A stretch of 64,000 bases of DNA from the NCBI GenBank assembly GCA_933228675.1, contig OW121741.1, forward strand, positions 73,110,629 through 73,174,628, read 5' to 3'. Below, piece after piece: positions 11,801 through 21,699 of this stretch; the stretch's first letter is position 1, and each line of letters opens with the position of its first letter. The notes below the pieces were generated by a model. The model did not search any database. It was not told the DNA's origin and was given only the letters and a program-made list of their open reading frames with translations. This DNA is from Stomorhina lunata. Lineage: Eukaryota; Arthropoda; Insecta; Diptera; Rhiniidae. The position numbers and the translations under genes are program-made.

Positions 11801-14800
11801 GTGTTTGAACCACTATTGTCAAATATCAATTTTCAATTTCTCATGGCTAATCACGTTAGCTTTAATAGATACATCCTAAAGTTCTAATTAGGATTGAGAT
11901 CATTGTCATTTTACTTTTTAGGTGGTCTACTTTAACGCCCAATAATACACCCTGAGCGGCAAGCAATTTTTGTCAAAAGAATCCAAGGCATGATAAACAC
12001 AGAAATTTATACAACGGAGTGCACAGAGTACCTACATACTTCTGGTCCGATTTGGCATAATGATACTATTGAAGTGGTTTCCGATTTCAATGTGCCGAAC
12101 TTTTTAGATGCTTTAAGGTTGAAGTCTCTGCATCCGAGACATTTAAACAAATTCAAATATTGTTTTCGCCGTCAAAGTGGTTGTGTACGCCTTAGACATC
12201 TCACATAGCTCAGTTAGAAAGTACAAAGTGCATACATCTTCAGTTTCCATTGGCAAAATTCATGAATTTGGCTACGAATTGCTTTCTCATACGCCAGATA
12301 TAGCCCCAAAGGAAATGACTAAGTCCCGTTTCACACGAATTAGGTTTACTTGATCAGTTTTTCTTTAAATTTCTTTTGAACCTGCGTATACGTTCATACA
12401 CGAACATTTTCTTTATCAGTTTTAATTTTATTTTCCTTAAATTTCATACAAATTTTGAAAATTTTCGTAAACTTGATAGTACAATCAGGTTTGTATTAAT
12501 TTCAATTCTGTTTTTTCTCATACAAATTCAAGACTTGATAATCCAAACCTGACTAATGTAAAAGTAGACTAATTAACCTCACAAAAAAAATGTCTGATGA
12601 TGAAATCGGCATAGAAAAGTTAGACTAAGTATAAAGAATTTGAAGTAGACTATGTTGAAAATTAAATTAACTTTTTGTATAAAAAACAGCAACCGCCTTC
12701 GTATGTCACATTTAAATGTCACAAGAATTCGTGCAATATTTCAAAACATTTAAAAAAATTTATTCGGAAATTTGAATCTAACATTCGTGTCACAAATTCC
12801 GTTCGGAATTGTAACCATTCCGCAGTTGAATTCCGATCGAAATGGTTTTGGGTTCTATGGATTGCGAAAATTTTTAAATGCGAAACGAAACGCGTTTTTT
12901 TTTTAATTTAAATCAGTAACTCTATCTTTGTTTTAACAAATAAAACTGATTAATTGAGGAAATTGTTTAACTATTGAATAAAGAAAGAAAAACATACGAA
13001 TTAAATTTCACTTTGAAAATATAAAGTAATATCATTCCGAAAAAATTTTTTTTCAGTTTGATTTTTCTATAGAAATAAAATACGGAACTCATTCCACTTC
13101 AGAACGGAATTGAGTTCTGTGACATGGCTGTAAATTTTCTTCTTCGACTAGCTACCAATACTGATAATTCAATTTTGAAAATACCGTTACCTTAAGTTAA
13201 TTTTCAAAATTTTTTTAATATTTTGTTATTATCAATTTTAATTCTACAAGTTTATGCAATTTTGCACTAAAACATTTAATGGGGACAAAGTAAAAAAAAT
13301 TGTCAACAATTTCAAATCAATTTGCTATAAATTTTTGATTGATCATTTTGCAATATTTTAGAATGACAAAGACAACGAGACAGCATGTGTGAATGAATTC
13401 GGTTTGTGTGCAAATATTCTGTGTCTAACTTTTAAATTATTTCTAAATTATTTCTATTTAAAGATAAGGAATTGTAAGACGCCGCTGGAGGTTTTAGTGT
13501 AGGCACTATATCTTGAACATCAATTGAGCAAAGTCCATACTATTTTAAGTTTTTTTTATTGTATTCAATTAATTGAATTGCCGAGTAAACATTGAAATGT
13601 GTGTTCTTTAATTATGGGTAAGTAATATTGTATTTGAACCCATTAATAAAAAAAACACCGTACAAAAAATGTTTTTTTTTTATAATTTCACAATTAAATG
13701 TTTAATTTTGAACGAGTAGATGTATTGTCGCATGATCATTAGTTAATATCTTAAATTAAAAAAAAATACTTGGATCTTATTCTAAAAATTTGATATTAAT
13801 CCAATACGTGATGGAAAACGATCGTTTTCAAAGCAATCGATTTCCGGTACATTTTTAAGATAACTTTCGGTTATTTCCCAAAAAAAAATAAAATTTGGGC
13901 TTTTATCATTTTGACAGATATCTTTCATTTGGTTTCAATTTTTTCAAATTTATGGAAAAAGGAAAAAATTATATCAAAAATCGATCGATTTCAATCACAT
14001 ACAGATATAAGTTAATAACAATCGACGGTATATATATCGTTACTTTAATAAAGAAAAGCCCTAACTAATATTTTTCTTAGATAACAGGAGAGGGGAAAAA
14101 ACTAAATAAAGTCTTAAGTTTTGAAGATACAGAAATTTTTTTAATTCAGTTTTTTACTAAATTCTCTGAAGAATTTAATGCTATAACAATGTTTTTTAAA
14201 ATTAAAAGATTCTTATAAAATTATATTAGATAAAGCTTTAAAAAGCGATTTGAATGAAAAACGACTTAGGGCCTTTCTAGATTAAAGTAACGATATGACA
14301 TTTTTTAACATTCAAAAATAACACCTACTTGATGCTGCCTTAATGATACTAAAGCACGGAAAGACGCAAATGTTGGGCGGACATGGTAGAATATTCATCG
14401 ACTATCTTAAAAAATTAAAAACCATTGGAATATGAAAGTGCTGTTTCATCAAGTCAATGTTCAGTGTCACAAACCAATGAAAACAATGACAAAATTGGGT
14501 TAATTGTGCTTCAAATTGCTTCCGCAATCCTCAAATTCTACAGATCTGGGTGGTTATTAAGTAATTCGAAAGAAAAACTTTTCAAATCAAAATGTATTAG
14601 CTATATAAATATGAAAGGTTTTTCTTTAGACCCCAGTGATATTTTCCTATTCTCAAACATGAGGACTATTTTGAGACTACAAAAATTGCTATAGCCAAAT
14701 TGTATGACGGCTACAATCGTCTTATCGCCCTCGATGGCAATAAGAAAACCACATTTTATCAATGTCAAGATAATTTGATTTTATGTTAGGCGTAGCTTCA

Positions 14801-17800
14801 AGACCAGTGCTGGAATACCATCCGGCCCAGGAGACTTATTTGTGTTCAGATCCGCTACAACCTTTTTGAAAGCCCGGGCTCGAAAGAATATACTAGGTAT
14901 AGTTTCAGATACTCTTTCGGACTCAGGTTGACTCAGTGGTTGACTGCTTTCCGGCAAGTGCAAATTACTTGCAAATAGTTTAGCCAAGAGTTTAGCTTTA
15001 TCAACCGGGTTAGTGAATGATTGGTCATTCCTTAAAAGAGTAGGAATTGAAGAACTAGCATTATCCTTTACCCTTTTAACGAATGACCAGAAGCTTTTAC
15101 TGCCCCTAGGAGCAGTAAGAACTTTAGCACAAAGACGCTGCTCGTAAAGAGTTTTTTCTTGTCGAAGATATATTCGTTTATTCGTTTATCACATACATAC
15201 CGTCACTTGAAATGCAAAACGGCGTAACAATTGATTTTTTGATTGATTATGACACAGCAACCCAAAATAGGCGTAGCTTCAAGACCAGTGCTGGAATACC
15301 ATCCGGCCCAGGAGACTTATTTGTGTTCAGATCCGCTACAACCTTTTTGAAAGCCCGGGCTCGAAAGAATATACTAGGTATAGTTTCAGATACTCTTTCG
15401 GACTCAGGTTGACTCAGTGGTTGACTGCTTTCCGGCAAGTGCAAATTACTTGCAAATAGTTTAGCCAAGAGTTTAGCTTTATCAACCGGGTTAGTGAATG
15501 ATTGGTCATTCCTTAAAAGAGTAGGAATTGAAGAACTAGCATTATCCTTTACCCTTTTAACGAATGACCAGAAGCTTTTACTGCCCCTAGGAGCAGTAAG
15601 AACTTTGGCACGAAGACGCTGCTCGTAAAGAGTTTTTTCTTGTCGAAGATATATTCGTTTATTCGTTTATCACATACATATCGTCACCTTAAATGCAAAA
15701 GGGCGTAACTTACACAAAAATTACAATTGATTTTTTAATTGATTATGACACAGCAACCCAAAATACATCTAGCTACCAATTTTTATATACGTGTGGTCAA
15801 AAACAGCGATTTTATTCACTAAAAACCAACAGTTTAAAATGTTCCTCAAAATGTGTATTGTAGTTAAGCCCTTTTGGTTTTAGAAAATATTCAGCTTGTA
15901 GTAAAGCCCTTTCGTTTTTTCGCAATTACTTCAAAATTACTCGTTTTTTGTCATTTTAGTTTTCAGGAATGTCTTTGCTGTTGCATTGTTGACCAAATTT
16001 TAAAATTCGGAATTAACATTTTATTTAGTTTTTTTGTTTTTCATATAAAAAATTATTATCCAAGACCAAGATTTTTAAAACGATTTAAGTTAGCTTTCCG
16101 ACCGCACATTAACCTGTTTGTCTACACATCAACTCTAAAGCTCTTCTGTTCTAACTATAAGAAATTACATTTAAGTATCTTTAAACGTTTAAAAGTTACT
16201 GAGTTATTTCTGAAATAACTCTTAAAAAAAACCTCTGCTTATCATATTTTAAATTATTTAAAACTTATCTTTTTACATTAAATTATGTTTCGAAAATAAA
16301 CTGTTACTATTTTGAAGATCCGTCCCTATATTATTGGCAAAAAACTTTGTGCATTTTGAAAGGTTTACATTTTTCCTCAAAATTTGTATGGCCTTTTTGG
16401 TTTCAGCAAATATTAAACTTGCTCAAAAACTATACGTTTTTTGTCATTTTAGTTTTTAGAGTTTTTTTGCTGATGGCTTGTTGACCCAATTCCAAAATTA
16501 AATGTTCCTTGTAGTTTTAAAGCTATAACGTTTTTTCGTCTCCTGTGAAAATACTAGAAGTGTAGTTACGCCCTTTCAGGTGACGATATGTATGTGGCCT
16601 TGTTTACACAAGAAACGTACTCACATATTACTGTCACCATCAAGGCCCGATGTAACCGTACTTGGTTCAGTGAAAGGAGCTAGTAAAATGCTTTTTGCTA
16701 ACTTCCGGTACACAATGGACTTAGTCTAAGTAAGGCTACACAAACCTATCCCAATCCTTCATTATTAAAGCGACTTTAATTAAGATTTAAAAAACCTTTA
16801 ATTTTTCATTCCTGGTAAACCTTTCGCTGGAAATGCTAATAATAAACATTTCTCATAGAAGTGATTATTTAAAAAAATATTTCATAGTTATTATTTCAAT
16901 ATCAAAAATTGTTGAACTCTGAATATATAAACATTATTTAATTTATTATTAAAATTTAGTCATTATTTTTTTTTTTTAATTACATAAAAATTTACGAGTA
17001 AATTTGTGTATTGCAAATTGATTGATACTTTTTTAATCAGCTAATCAATGATTGACTTCATACTATTATATGGAAATGTTGATAAAGAACTTGTATAAAA
17101 TAGGCCATATAACCCCTAAACGCTTATAATATAAAATTGTAGCCTAAATCATTTATTAAACTTTAAAACATATCGACTGATCGCAATTTTACAGTACAAC
17201 ATGATATTTCAAAATTGTTATGTTTATCTCAATATTGTGCTATAATTTTATTAAAATTCATTGTTATACCCTACACCTTATGTAGGTATTAAAAGCATAT
17301 GCTAAAGGTACAAGGCCAATACACGCGGCATGCGCCTGCGGGCGGTCGTAATATTGCCAGTACATAAAATGTGCGTTTGTTTACAAAATTATTCATATAA
17401 AAATATATTTGAGTAGGATATAATTAAATCTGGCAGCACTGAAAAAATCTACCGCGCGGAAAAGTAGAACAAAGTTAAACTTTTTTCTATTGCCGCTTCA
17501 AATTTGACAAATGAAAAACAGCCGCTTGCCGCGTGCGTTGGTCTTCTACCTTAATGTTTTTAACGCACAGAAAAATATTTAAATTTAAGACCCATCTTTA
17601 AATATACCTATCGTTTCAGTGTCACTTTCAATTTTAAGTAAAACTTTGCAAATATGAGTTTTAAGTTAGTCGATCCACATTTGACCTTTGATCCCTTATC
17701 AGACCCACTGCTTGATATGTCTTTTGTTCGTCAACAAACGTAAGAATAATGATAATTTAAAACATAAGCACCCAAAATTTAAAATTGTTGATAATTAGTC

Positions 17801-18461
17801 CTCTATGATACCGGGCTGGGCCAATTAAAGCACTTTCTTACTTGTTTTGTTATCATTTTGTAACTTACCTCATACGATGACTTAACTCGTAGCGCAGAAA
17901 AAACTGGTAAAAATACTTTGGAAACAGTAAGTGCCATAAAAAATACAGCTATTATAATTAGCCAATATTGGGTTCCAAAATTATAAATTTCAGACACGGT
18001 TCCCAAAATCGTAACGCCAGAAACATAACTTTTAAAAAAGCAATAAAGAAAGTGTTAATGATATGGAAGTTTTATAAAAAATATATCACTTACCTACCGA
18101 CCAAACTCATGGCAACCGGAAATATTTTTAATTTCCTCGAACCCAATAGATATTCATTCATTTTTGTTGAACCAAAATCGTTTTTATTTTTAGTCTTTTC
18201 TTTGGAATCGACATCTTCCTGTTGGGGCAAGTTTGAACTTTTTTCTTTCCTGAAATAAATTTTAATTATACAATTTGTTTGTAGTTATTTTAAATGATTT
18301 TCAAAAATACGTGAAATCGCTTCGAATGTTATCTTTAGGTTTAAGTACCTGTAATATCCAAAATAAACGCCAGTGCCAGTTGATAAAAGTATCATAAGCG
18401 CGAATACTAAATAATCGGCCCAATGAAAATGGAACTTTTCAAATTGTGTGTATTCCTTCAT
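4943..18461 (-). CDS. SLC5-family sodium-coupled solute symporter, complete, 624 aa, ten coding exons
   Basis: Exons in transcript order: 18461..18349, 18249..18094, 18028..17869, 9533..9468, 9403..9352, 8624..8557, 8480..8326, 8265..8007, 5858..5161, 5090..4943. They sum to 1875 nt with intact phase and GT-AG borders. The ATG (18459-18461) directly follows a splice acceptor, so a 5' UTR exon lies further upstream. Family hallmarks: HWADYLVFALMILL (first membrane helix), EYLLGSRKLKIFPVAMSL then VSGVTILGTVSEIYNFGTQY, SFNSVNQTMVQRYMSLPTLK, DQLLPVYVMQ, and FGAALSSLSVVLNSTALVIL, the SLC5 signature. It should be a plasma-membrane Na+-driven importer with about 13 helices. It is closest in style to the insect SMCT/SMVT-like group (monocarboxylate, vitamin or iodide carriers). 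Substrate cannot be told from sequence. Intron 3 is 8.3 kb and repeat-filled. Confidence 0.93.
6058..6342 (+). repeat. Repeat fragment (Family C) with short open frame
   Basis: A 94-codon frame with no recognised domain. The segment AACTAATGGAGACAAGTATC / GAGAAAGCTAAGGC / ATAGAGTCTTTGG recurs at 11600-11740 and, inverted, at 21840-22190. It is therefore repeat DNA in an SLC5 intron, not a gene. Nature of the parent element unknown. Confidence 0.5.
6405..7240 (+). mobile_element. LINE remnant (RT C-terminus plus RNase H) with internal 277-bp tandem duplication
   Basis: Frames on the plus strand read ALRSSPQTALDVMLCLFPLD, matching the segment after the RT domain of I/LOA-type LINEs. They are followed by an RNase H portion at 6954-7226 (NSMFTDGFKMEIYTGAGVF ... 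EWSVFQAEIFAILKA), where the D and E metal ligands remain. The interval 6405-6681 is repeated nearly perfectly at 6682-6950 (offset 277). Stops break the frame, so it is a pseudogene inside the SLC5 intron. Confidence 0.7.
7241..7955. other. Remaining SLC5 intron sequence, no feature recognised
   Basis: AT-rich intronic DNA downstream of the LINE remnant. No open frame with recognisable content and no clear inverted repeat were found. Confidence 0.5.
8007..9533 (-). CDS. SLC5 symporter, coding exons 4-8
   Basis: Exons 9533..9468 (YLEVRFSSNVRSIASLMF), 9403..9352 (IFFLPIILYVPAIAFNQ), 8624..8557 (TGINVHIISSTICVLC), 8480..8326 (GGIKAVVHTDAWQILVMF) and 8265..8007 (PSPYERQTFWGVLIGGFF through to DPLTAGLIT). 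Each codes for membrane helices or helix borders of the transporter core. The AFNQVTG and KAVVHTDAWQ stretches fit the SLC5 pattern. The intron at 8625..9351 holds a palindromic MITE and a CAATT-type minisatellite. Confidence 0.92.
8873..9070. mobile_element. Family E palindromic MITE, copy 1
   Basis: A 198-bp near-perfect palindrome. It begins CAGGTATGTGATGGAAAACG and ends with the inverse (GATCGTTTTTCATCACATACCTG, split here only by mismatches). It contains mirrored ATCGATCGATTTCAGATATA and TTATCTCAAAAATA arms. ATA lies on each side, a possible 3-bp target duplication. In an SLC5 intron. Confidence 0.8.
9060..9310. repeat. Degenerate CAATT/TTTCAAATGAAA minisatellite
   Basis: Irregular tandem units such as TTCTCATTTTCAAATG and TTCTCAATTTCAATTGAAAT cover the interval. 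The same motif forms the large inverted array at 60.5-61.95 kb. Units also flank the palindromic MITE on its left (8840-8870), suggesting that the MITE inserted into the array. Confidence 0.7.
10250..10910. repeat. About four tandem repeats of roughly 120-130 bp (CCTTCGTCGGCT)
   Basis: The block AAACCTTCGTCGGCTTATCC, then CAACATTGCTAAAGATTATA, GCATGATTAAATGTACAGC and the phrase CAGCGCCACCTGTCGG recurs from about 10451, 10571, 10703 and 10834. It is preceded by a short hairpin CCGAGCCTTGCTCGG (10270). Located in the large SLC5 intron. Probably the internal tandem part of an unrecognised element. Confidence 0.65.
10911..11520. repeat. Repetitive AT-rich intronic block (AAAAAGTACCAAA)
   Basis: The phrase AAAAAGTACCAAA and TTTACCCTTTTT recur several times between 10970 and 11410. 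The block ends in ATCGTTAGAGCCGTTTTCGG, which reads like the end of a dispersed repeat. The 125-codon open frame here (11124-11501) is low-complexity and not supported as a gene. Confidence 0.4.
11521..12330. other. SLC5 intron: repeat fragments
   Basis: Contains a Family C match at 11600-11740. A 72-codon frame at 11990-12208 has a vaguely protein-like composition (TECTEYLHTSGPIWHND) but no match I recognise. No exon borders compatible with the flanking gene were found here. Confidence 0.35.
12330..12575. mobile_element. Family F TIR repeat, copy 1
   Basis: Contains CACGAACATTTTCTTTATCA, TTCGTAAACTTGATAGTAC, CATACAAATTCAAGACTTGA and ends CCAAACCTGACTAATGT. The left end (GAATTAGGTTTACTTGATCA) and right end are roughly inverted copies. 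The same sequence recurs at 53585-54000. Confidence 0.55.
12780..13132. mobile_element. Family H TIR repeat
   Basis: The left end CGTGTCACAAATTCCGTTCG and right end GGAATTGAGTTCTGTGACAT are inverted versions of one another. Relatives occur at 3890-4065, 45160-45340 and 46280-46560. No coding capacity was seen. Confidence 0.5.
13805..14010. mobile_element. Family E palindromic MITE, diverged copy 3
   Basis: Starts ACGTGATGGAAAACGATCG, passes through TTTCGGTTATTTCCCAAAA, and ends AAATCGATCGATTTCAATCA then CACATAC. It lacks the outer CAGGT and is the most diverged of the three copies. Confidence 0.6.
14028..14302. mobile_element. Small TIR element related to Family B termini
   Basis: The left end ATATATCGTTACTTTAAT then AAAGCCCTAACTA mirrors the right end GGGCCTTTCTAGATTAAAG then TAACGATATGAC. 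About 275 bp, non-coding. Confidence 0.6.
14303..14787. other. SLC5 intron, unclassified; short unrecognised frame
   Basis: An 89-codon frame (14425-14694, plus) starting MEYESAVSSSQCSVS has near-normal composition but no recognised domain. Its surroundings (CAAATGTTGGGCGGACATGG upstream) read like a worn transposon. No support for expression. Confidence 0.3.
14788..15268 (-). mobile_element. LINE RT fragment, first unit of a 481-bp direct duplication
   Basis: The minus strand encodes the N-terminal part of a LINE reverse transcriptase (FASNLHLPESSQPLSQPESE ... NKSPGPDGIPALVLKLR). KSPGPDGIP is the classic motif before the catalytic palm. The unit ends with about 80 bp of a Family B left end (ACCGTCACTTGAAATGCAAA). 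It repeats with 481-bp offset at 15269. Confidence 0.75.
15269..15750 (-). mobile_element. LINE RT fragment, second unit of the 481-bp duplication
   Basis: Almost identical to 14788-15268, including the RT motif KSPGPDGIP. This copy runs on into a complete Family B element. Where the first copy has AACAATTGATTTTT the second has the fuller ACACAAAAATTACAATTG version, so the two differ by a short deletion as well as point changes. Confidence 0.75.
15672..16597 (+). mobile_element. Family B TIR element, fullest copy
   Basis: Left terminus CACATACATATCGTCACCT then TAAATGCAAAAGGGCGTAAC. The right terminus, read inverted, gives CACATACATATCGTCACCT then GAAAGGGCGTAACTA. About 925 bp. The only open frame (15874-16218) is AT-rich and unrecognised, so the element looks non-autonomous. 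Best reference for the copies at 752 and 2170. Confidence 0.75.
16598..17300. other. SLC5 intron, AT-rich; nothing recognised
   Basis: Begins with a GC-richer stretch (TGTCACCATCAAGGCCCGAT near 16630) that reads like worn coding repeat DNA, followed by AT-rich sequence with no inverted termini or codon structure. Confidence 0.4.
17302..17560. mobile_element. Palindromic MITE with GC-rich arms
   Basis: The left arm AAAGGTACAAGGCCAATACA then CGCGGCATGCGCCTGC is mirrored by the right arm CCGCTTGCCGCGTGCG then TTGGTCTTCTACCTTA. The arms are unusually GC-rich for this window. About 260 bp, no coding. Confidence 0.65.
17654..17739 (+). CDS. Candidate isolated first coding exon (unassigned), inside SLC5 intron, opposite strand
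   Basis: ATG at 17654 follows GCAAAT and opens 28 codons (MSFKLVDPHLTFDPLSDPL ...SFVRQQ) that end exactly at a strong donor, GTAAGAATA (17740). Codon choice and amino-acid composition look like host protein rather than the low-complexity frames nearby. No following exon could be found on the plus strand in this window. It could be the first exon of a nested gene, a displaced exon copy, or chance. I do not recognise the peptide. Confidence 0.3.
17825..17858 (-). repeat. Family A terminal scrap beside an SLC5 exon
   Basis: GCACTTTCTTACTTGTTTT matches the conserved Family A end seen at 27745-27766 and 56117-56136. Only this end is left, 10 bp from the SLC5 exon 3 donor. Confidence 0.5.
17869..18461 (-). 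CDS. SLC5 symporter, first three coding exons
   Basis: Exons 18461..18349 (starts MKEYTQFEKFHFHWADY), 18249..18094 (a hydrophilic loop rich in K, E, S and D, then NEYLLGSRKLKIF) and 18028..17869 (SGVTILGTVSEIY, ending KSSYE). At the exon 2 donor two overlapping GT sites exist. Only the one at 18093/18092 gives the family reading SLVGSYVSG, so that one was chosen. The hydrophilic insert in exon 2 is longer than in typical SLC5 proteins. Confidence 0.9.
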
Positions 18462-18707
18462 CTGTAAAATGAAAATGATATTGTTAAGACCGATTGATTG
18501 ATTATTTCACTATAATGTGGACTATGGATGCTGAAGTTTTATTTATTTAATTTTTTAATGGAAAAAAAATTTTGACAAAATTTTCATAATAAATAAATTA
18601 AAAGCAAATTCAAAAATATTTATGAATTATTTACATACATACATATTTAAAACAAGGTATTTAATTACAAAGTGTTTTTAACCCTACCCAGTAAAAAATA
18701 TATGGAT

Positions 18708-19395
18708 AAATCCATGAAATAAATATTAAAGGAAGTGCCACTTACTTTTTATTTTGTAAACATTAACTATTTGACAAGAAAGAATATCTGAAGTTTACTC
18801 AAAAAATGAGGCTATCTTACTTTTCAAAAAAAAATCCCATTTAAGTATCAAAATTGTTTGGTAATTTTTAATATTTCTTAACTTTATTTCCCTATTATCC
18901 TTGACTCTCAGTGGAGCATAGGGCCTCAACCATTCTTTTATATCGGAATGTTAAAGATTTTGTGGACATAAGGTCTGTAATACAGGTCATGTTTTCAAAG
19001 TCTATCGAGTCCTTCCCTAAACTTTTAGGAAAACAAGCTGTGAATATTATCTCAAACGCCGCAGCAGTTTGCCCGTAATTCGTTATTCGTTATACACACA
19101 CGGAATATTTTTTTAATTTAATGGTATAATTGAGATCTTATCTGTTTTAGCATCTACAAAGCTACAAACTACAAATTTTATTAGACTATTTATTGAAAAT
19201 ATTAGTTATTTTAAGTTTAATTTATTTTTTTTTTTCAATCTACACATTTTAGTTTACAAATTTCCATAAAATAATCTACGAGTGTGGCAACGATCTGTGT
19301 GATATTGACAAAATATACAAACTTCAAAGATATTCTTTATAGTCAAAAATTTTGAAGTGGCACTTCCTTTAGTATTTATTTCATGGATAAATCCA
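18708..19395. mobile_element. Nested TIR element with ATGGATAAATCCAT ends
   Basis: The left end ATGGATAAATCCATGAAATA then AATATTAAAGGAAGTGCC is mirrored exactly at the right end (GGCACTTCCTTTAGTATT then TATTTCATGGATAAATCCAT). The interior contains a scrap of RTE 3' end at 18895-18960. About 690 bp. It interrupts the larger CTACCCAG element. Confidence 0.7.
18895..18960 (-). repeat. RTE-type LINE 3'-end fragment
   Basis: TTATCCTTGACTCTCAGTGG then AGCATAGGGCCTCAACCAT matches the 3' end of the RTE copy at 23500 almost base for base for about 60 bp. Confidence 0.65.
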
Positions 19396-20999
19396 TAACC
19401 GAGCAACAGAGGAGTAATGAGTTGTTCATCCATTTGGAGTAATAAGCGAGCTTTCGAAACTTTTTATTTTGTTTTGTTGTTTACGCCTCGCTTAATGCTC
19501 CAAATGGATCAACAAGGGAAGCATCAGTTCGTTTTTTTTTCTTTGACATAACAGAAAATATTTTATTGAAGCTGGCATTTCTTAAATGTTATTCAAACGT
19601 TTACCGAAAGATCTACTCGTCAAAAACTATGACCTCGCGGAATCTAATATAAAACCAATAATAACACAGGGCAACAGCAAAAATATGCTCGAGTAAACAC
19701 TATATACATTTGATGTATCATGAGTACCTTAGTACAAAAATGGTAAAATTTTTAAATTCTATGGATAGGTTTTTTTTATTTTTTTTTGTAAAATTGCAAT
19801 TTTTTTTAGACACTTTTTCACATAACACTGCTCTGCAAAAATTAATTTGTTGTCTTTCCTTTTAATAAAACTATGTGGACTACATTGATGCCTTTAATTC
19901 GTCTCGCCTTTAATTCGTTCTTCGCCTTTAATTCGCGTTTCAATCGGATCAATAGTATCAGAGTTATAATAAAAAATTCAAGAAAAAAATATATTTTTAC
20001 GTAAAAATGGCAATAGTTTTTGTTTTAAAAAAATCATGAAAAATAGAAAACGGCAAATTCATTATTCTGTCGCAAAGCCACAAATAATAGCAAAAAAAAA
20101 GAGATATCGACCATAAAAATCGATTGATTATTTTCGAATTTATTCACAATTAAGTGAATTCACTCATTTTCACAAAATTTTATATTTTTGCTTGATATAC
20201 GTATACAGGGTTTTTCAAATGTGTGAAAAAAATAGATTTTAGAATTTCAAGGAGTGATGGTCGGATTATTGTGAGATTTGGTGAGGAACTTTCACCCACA
20301 AAATGTTAGTTAGCCAAATTGGGCAACGCTAACACGTGTAGCCCAGGTCCTAAAGCTGACAAATCAAGTTTATATCGGAAAAATTTTATGATTTTTAAGT
20401 TTTTGCAAAATTAAAGCTATTTAAAAAATCAATCGATTTTTATGGTCGATATCTCGTTTTGTTGCTATTATATGTCGCTAAGCGATAAAATAATAAATCT
20501 GGAAGTTTTTTGCCTTTTTCGAATTTTCATGATTTTTTTGAAAACGAAAATTTTTGCCATTTTTACGTAAAAATTATATTTTTTTCTTAAGTTTTTTATT
20601 ATAACTCCGATACTATTGATCCGATTGAAACGCGAATTGAAGGCGAAGATAATAAATCTTAATTTTTCTGATTTTATTTTAATAATATCGGACTAGTAGT
20701 TTTTGAGTTATCATTAATTATTTGAAGAAACGTCTAAAAAAATTGCAATTAAAAAAAACTATATAAAAAAAACTGTCCATAGAATTTAAAAATTTTTGTC
20801 TGCGGACATGCTGTGTTAAAAATCCAATGAGATTCGGAGTTTTATGGAGTAATCCATTACTCGCAAAGGGGCGCTCCAAGATGACTCTTTGGATGATCGT
20901 ATTTTTTGCTGGGTAGAAAAAATACATATTTGTCGTAGTTACACTACCATTTTAATGCACAACTAACTAAAACCTCAAATTAAGTGAGGTTCTTAATTT

Positions 21000-21690
21000 T
21001 TTAATAATTCGACAATGCATTGCAATGGTCCATGGATACTTCTCATTATGTCAAATCTTAGGTAGAGTAGAAAAATGTCGCCCTTTAGAATTTTCCACAA
21101 AGCTCGCTCAATGGGTTTCTTTTTGTATTTTTGTATTTCCGTAAGTTTTTTATATGGAAGCTATGTGGCTGGCGTTGACATAAGATTTCCTTGTGGTTAT
21201 TTCTGTTATAGTTTTAGATTTATTGGCATTTAAGTGTATTTTAGGTAAAATTTAGGCTGTTTCCGTAAGATTTTTGTATGGGAGGTATGACTAAATGTGA
21301 ACCGATTTTAATTAAATTTTATATGCTGCCTAGGGCTTATGTAAAACTTCAATATACCGAATTTTATCATCATAGCTATAGTTTGTTATTTATTAGCAAA
21401 TAAGCGATTAGCGTAGGCGAGGTTATACGGGAGCTATGGTCAAATGTTAACCGATTTTGCCCAATTTCAATACCAACATTTTCAATTTTCATCAAGTTTC
21501 AGTGAGCTAGCTTCTTTCGTTTAGGCGTTATCGTGATTTCAACAGACAGACGGATATCGCTCAATCGTCTTAGAATTTCATAAGGATTCAGAATATATAT
21601 CGTTTTTGATTTTTGAGCCAATATTCAGGAAATTACAAACGGAATGACAATCTCAATATACCCCCCATTCTTTTTGATGGTGGGTATAAA
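21000..21690. repeat. Diverged repeat ending in GGTGGGTATAAAA
   Basis: Repeated phrases GGGAGCTATGGTCAAATGTT, AACCGATTTTGCCCAATTTC and the terminal ATACCCCCCATTC...TGGTGGGTATAAAA resemble Family A in design (an end that mimics an inverted TATACCC) but differ in sequence. It also contains a GATTTCAACAGACAGACGGA phrase shared with 43050-43090. Confidence 0.5.
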
Positions 21691-21699
21691 AATATAGTG

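Larger units (their letters stand above)
18684..20917. mobile_element. Large TIR element (CTACCCAGYAAAAAATA) with long inverted arms and a nested insertion
   Basis: Outer ends CTACCCAGTAAAAAATA and, inverted, CTACCCAGCAAAAAATA. Long imperfect inverted arms follow: AAAAATCGATTGATTATTTT with GATATCGACCATAAA at 20100 against ATCAATCGATTTTTATGG at 20430, and TTTTTACGTAAAAATGG against its mirror at 20560. CGTTTCAATCGGATCAATAG at 19930 mirrors 20620. No transposase seen. A second TIR element sits in its left arm (18708-19395). Confidence 0.65.
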
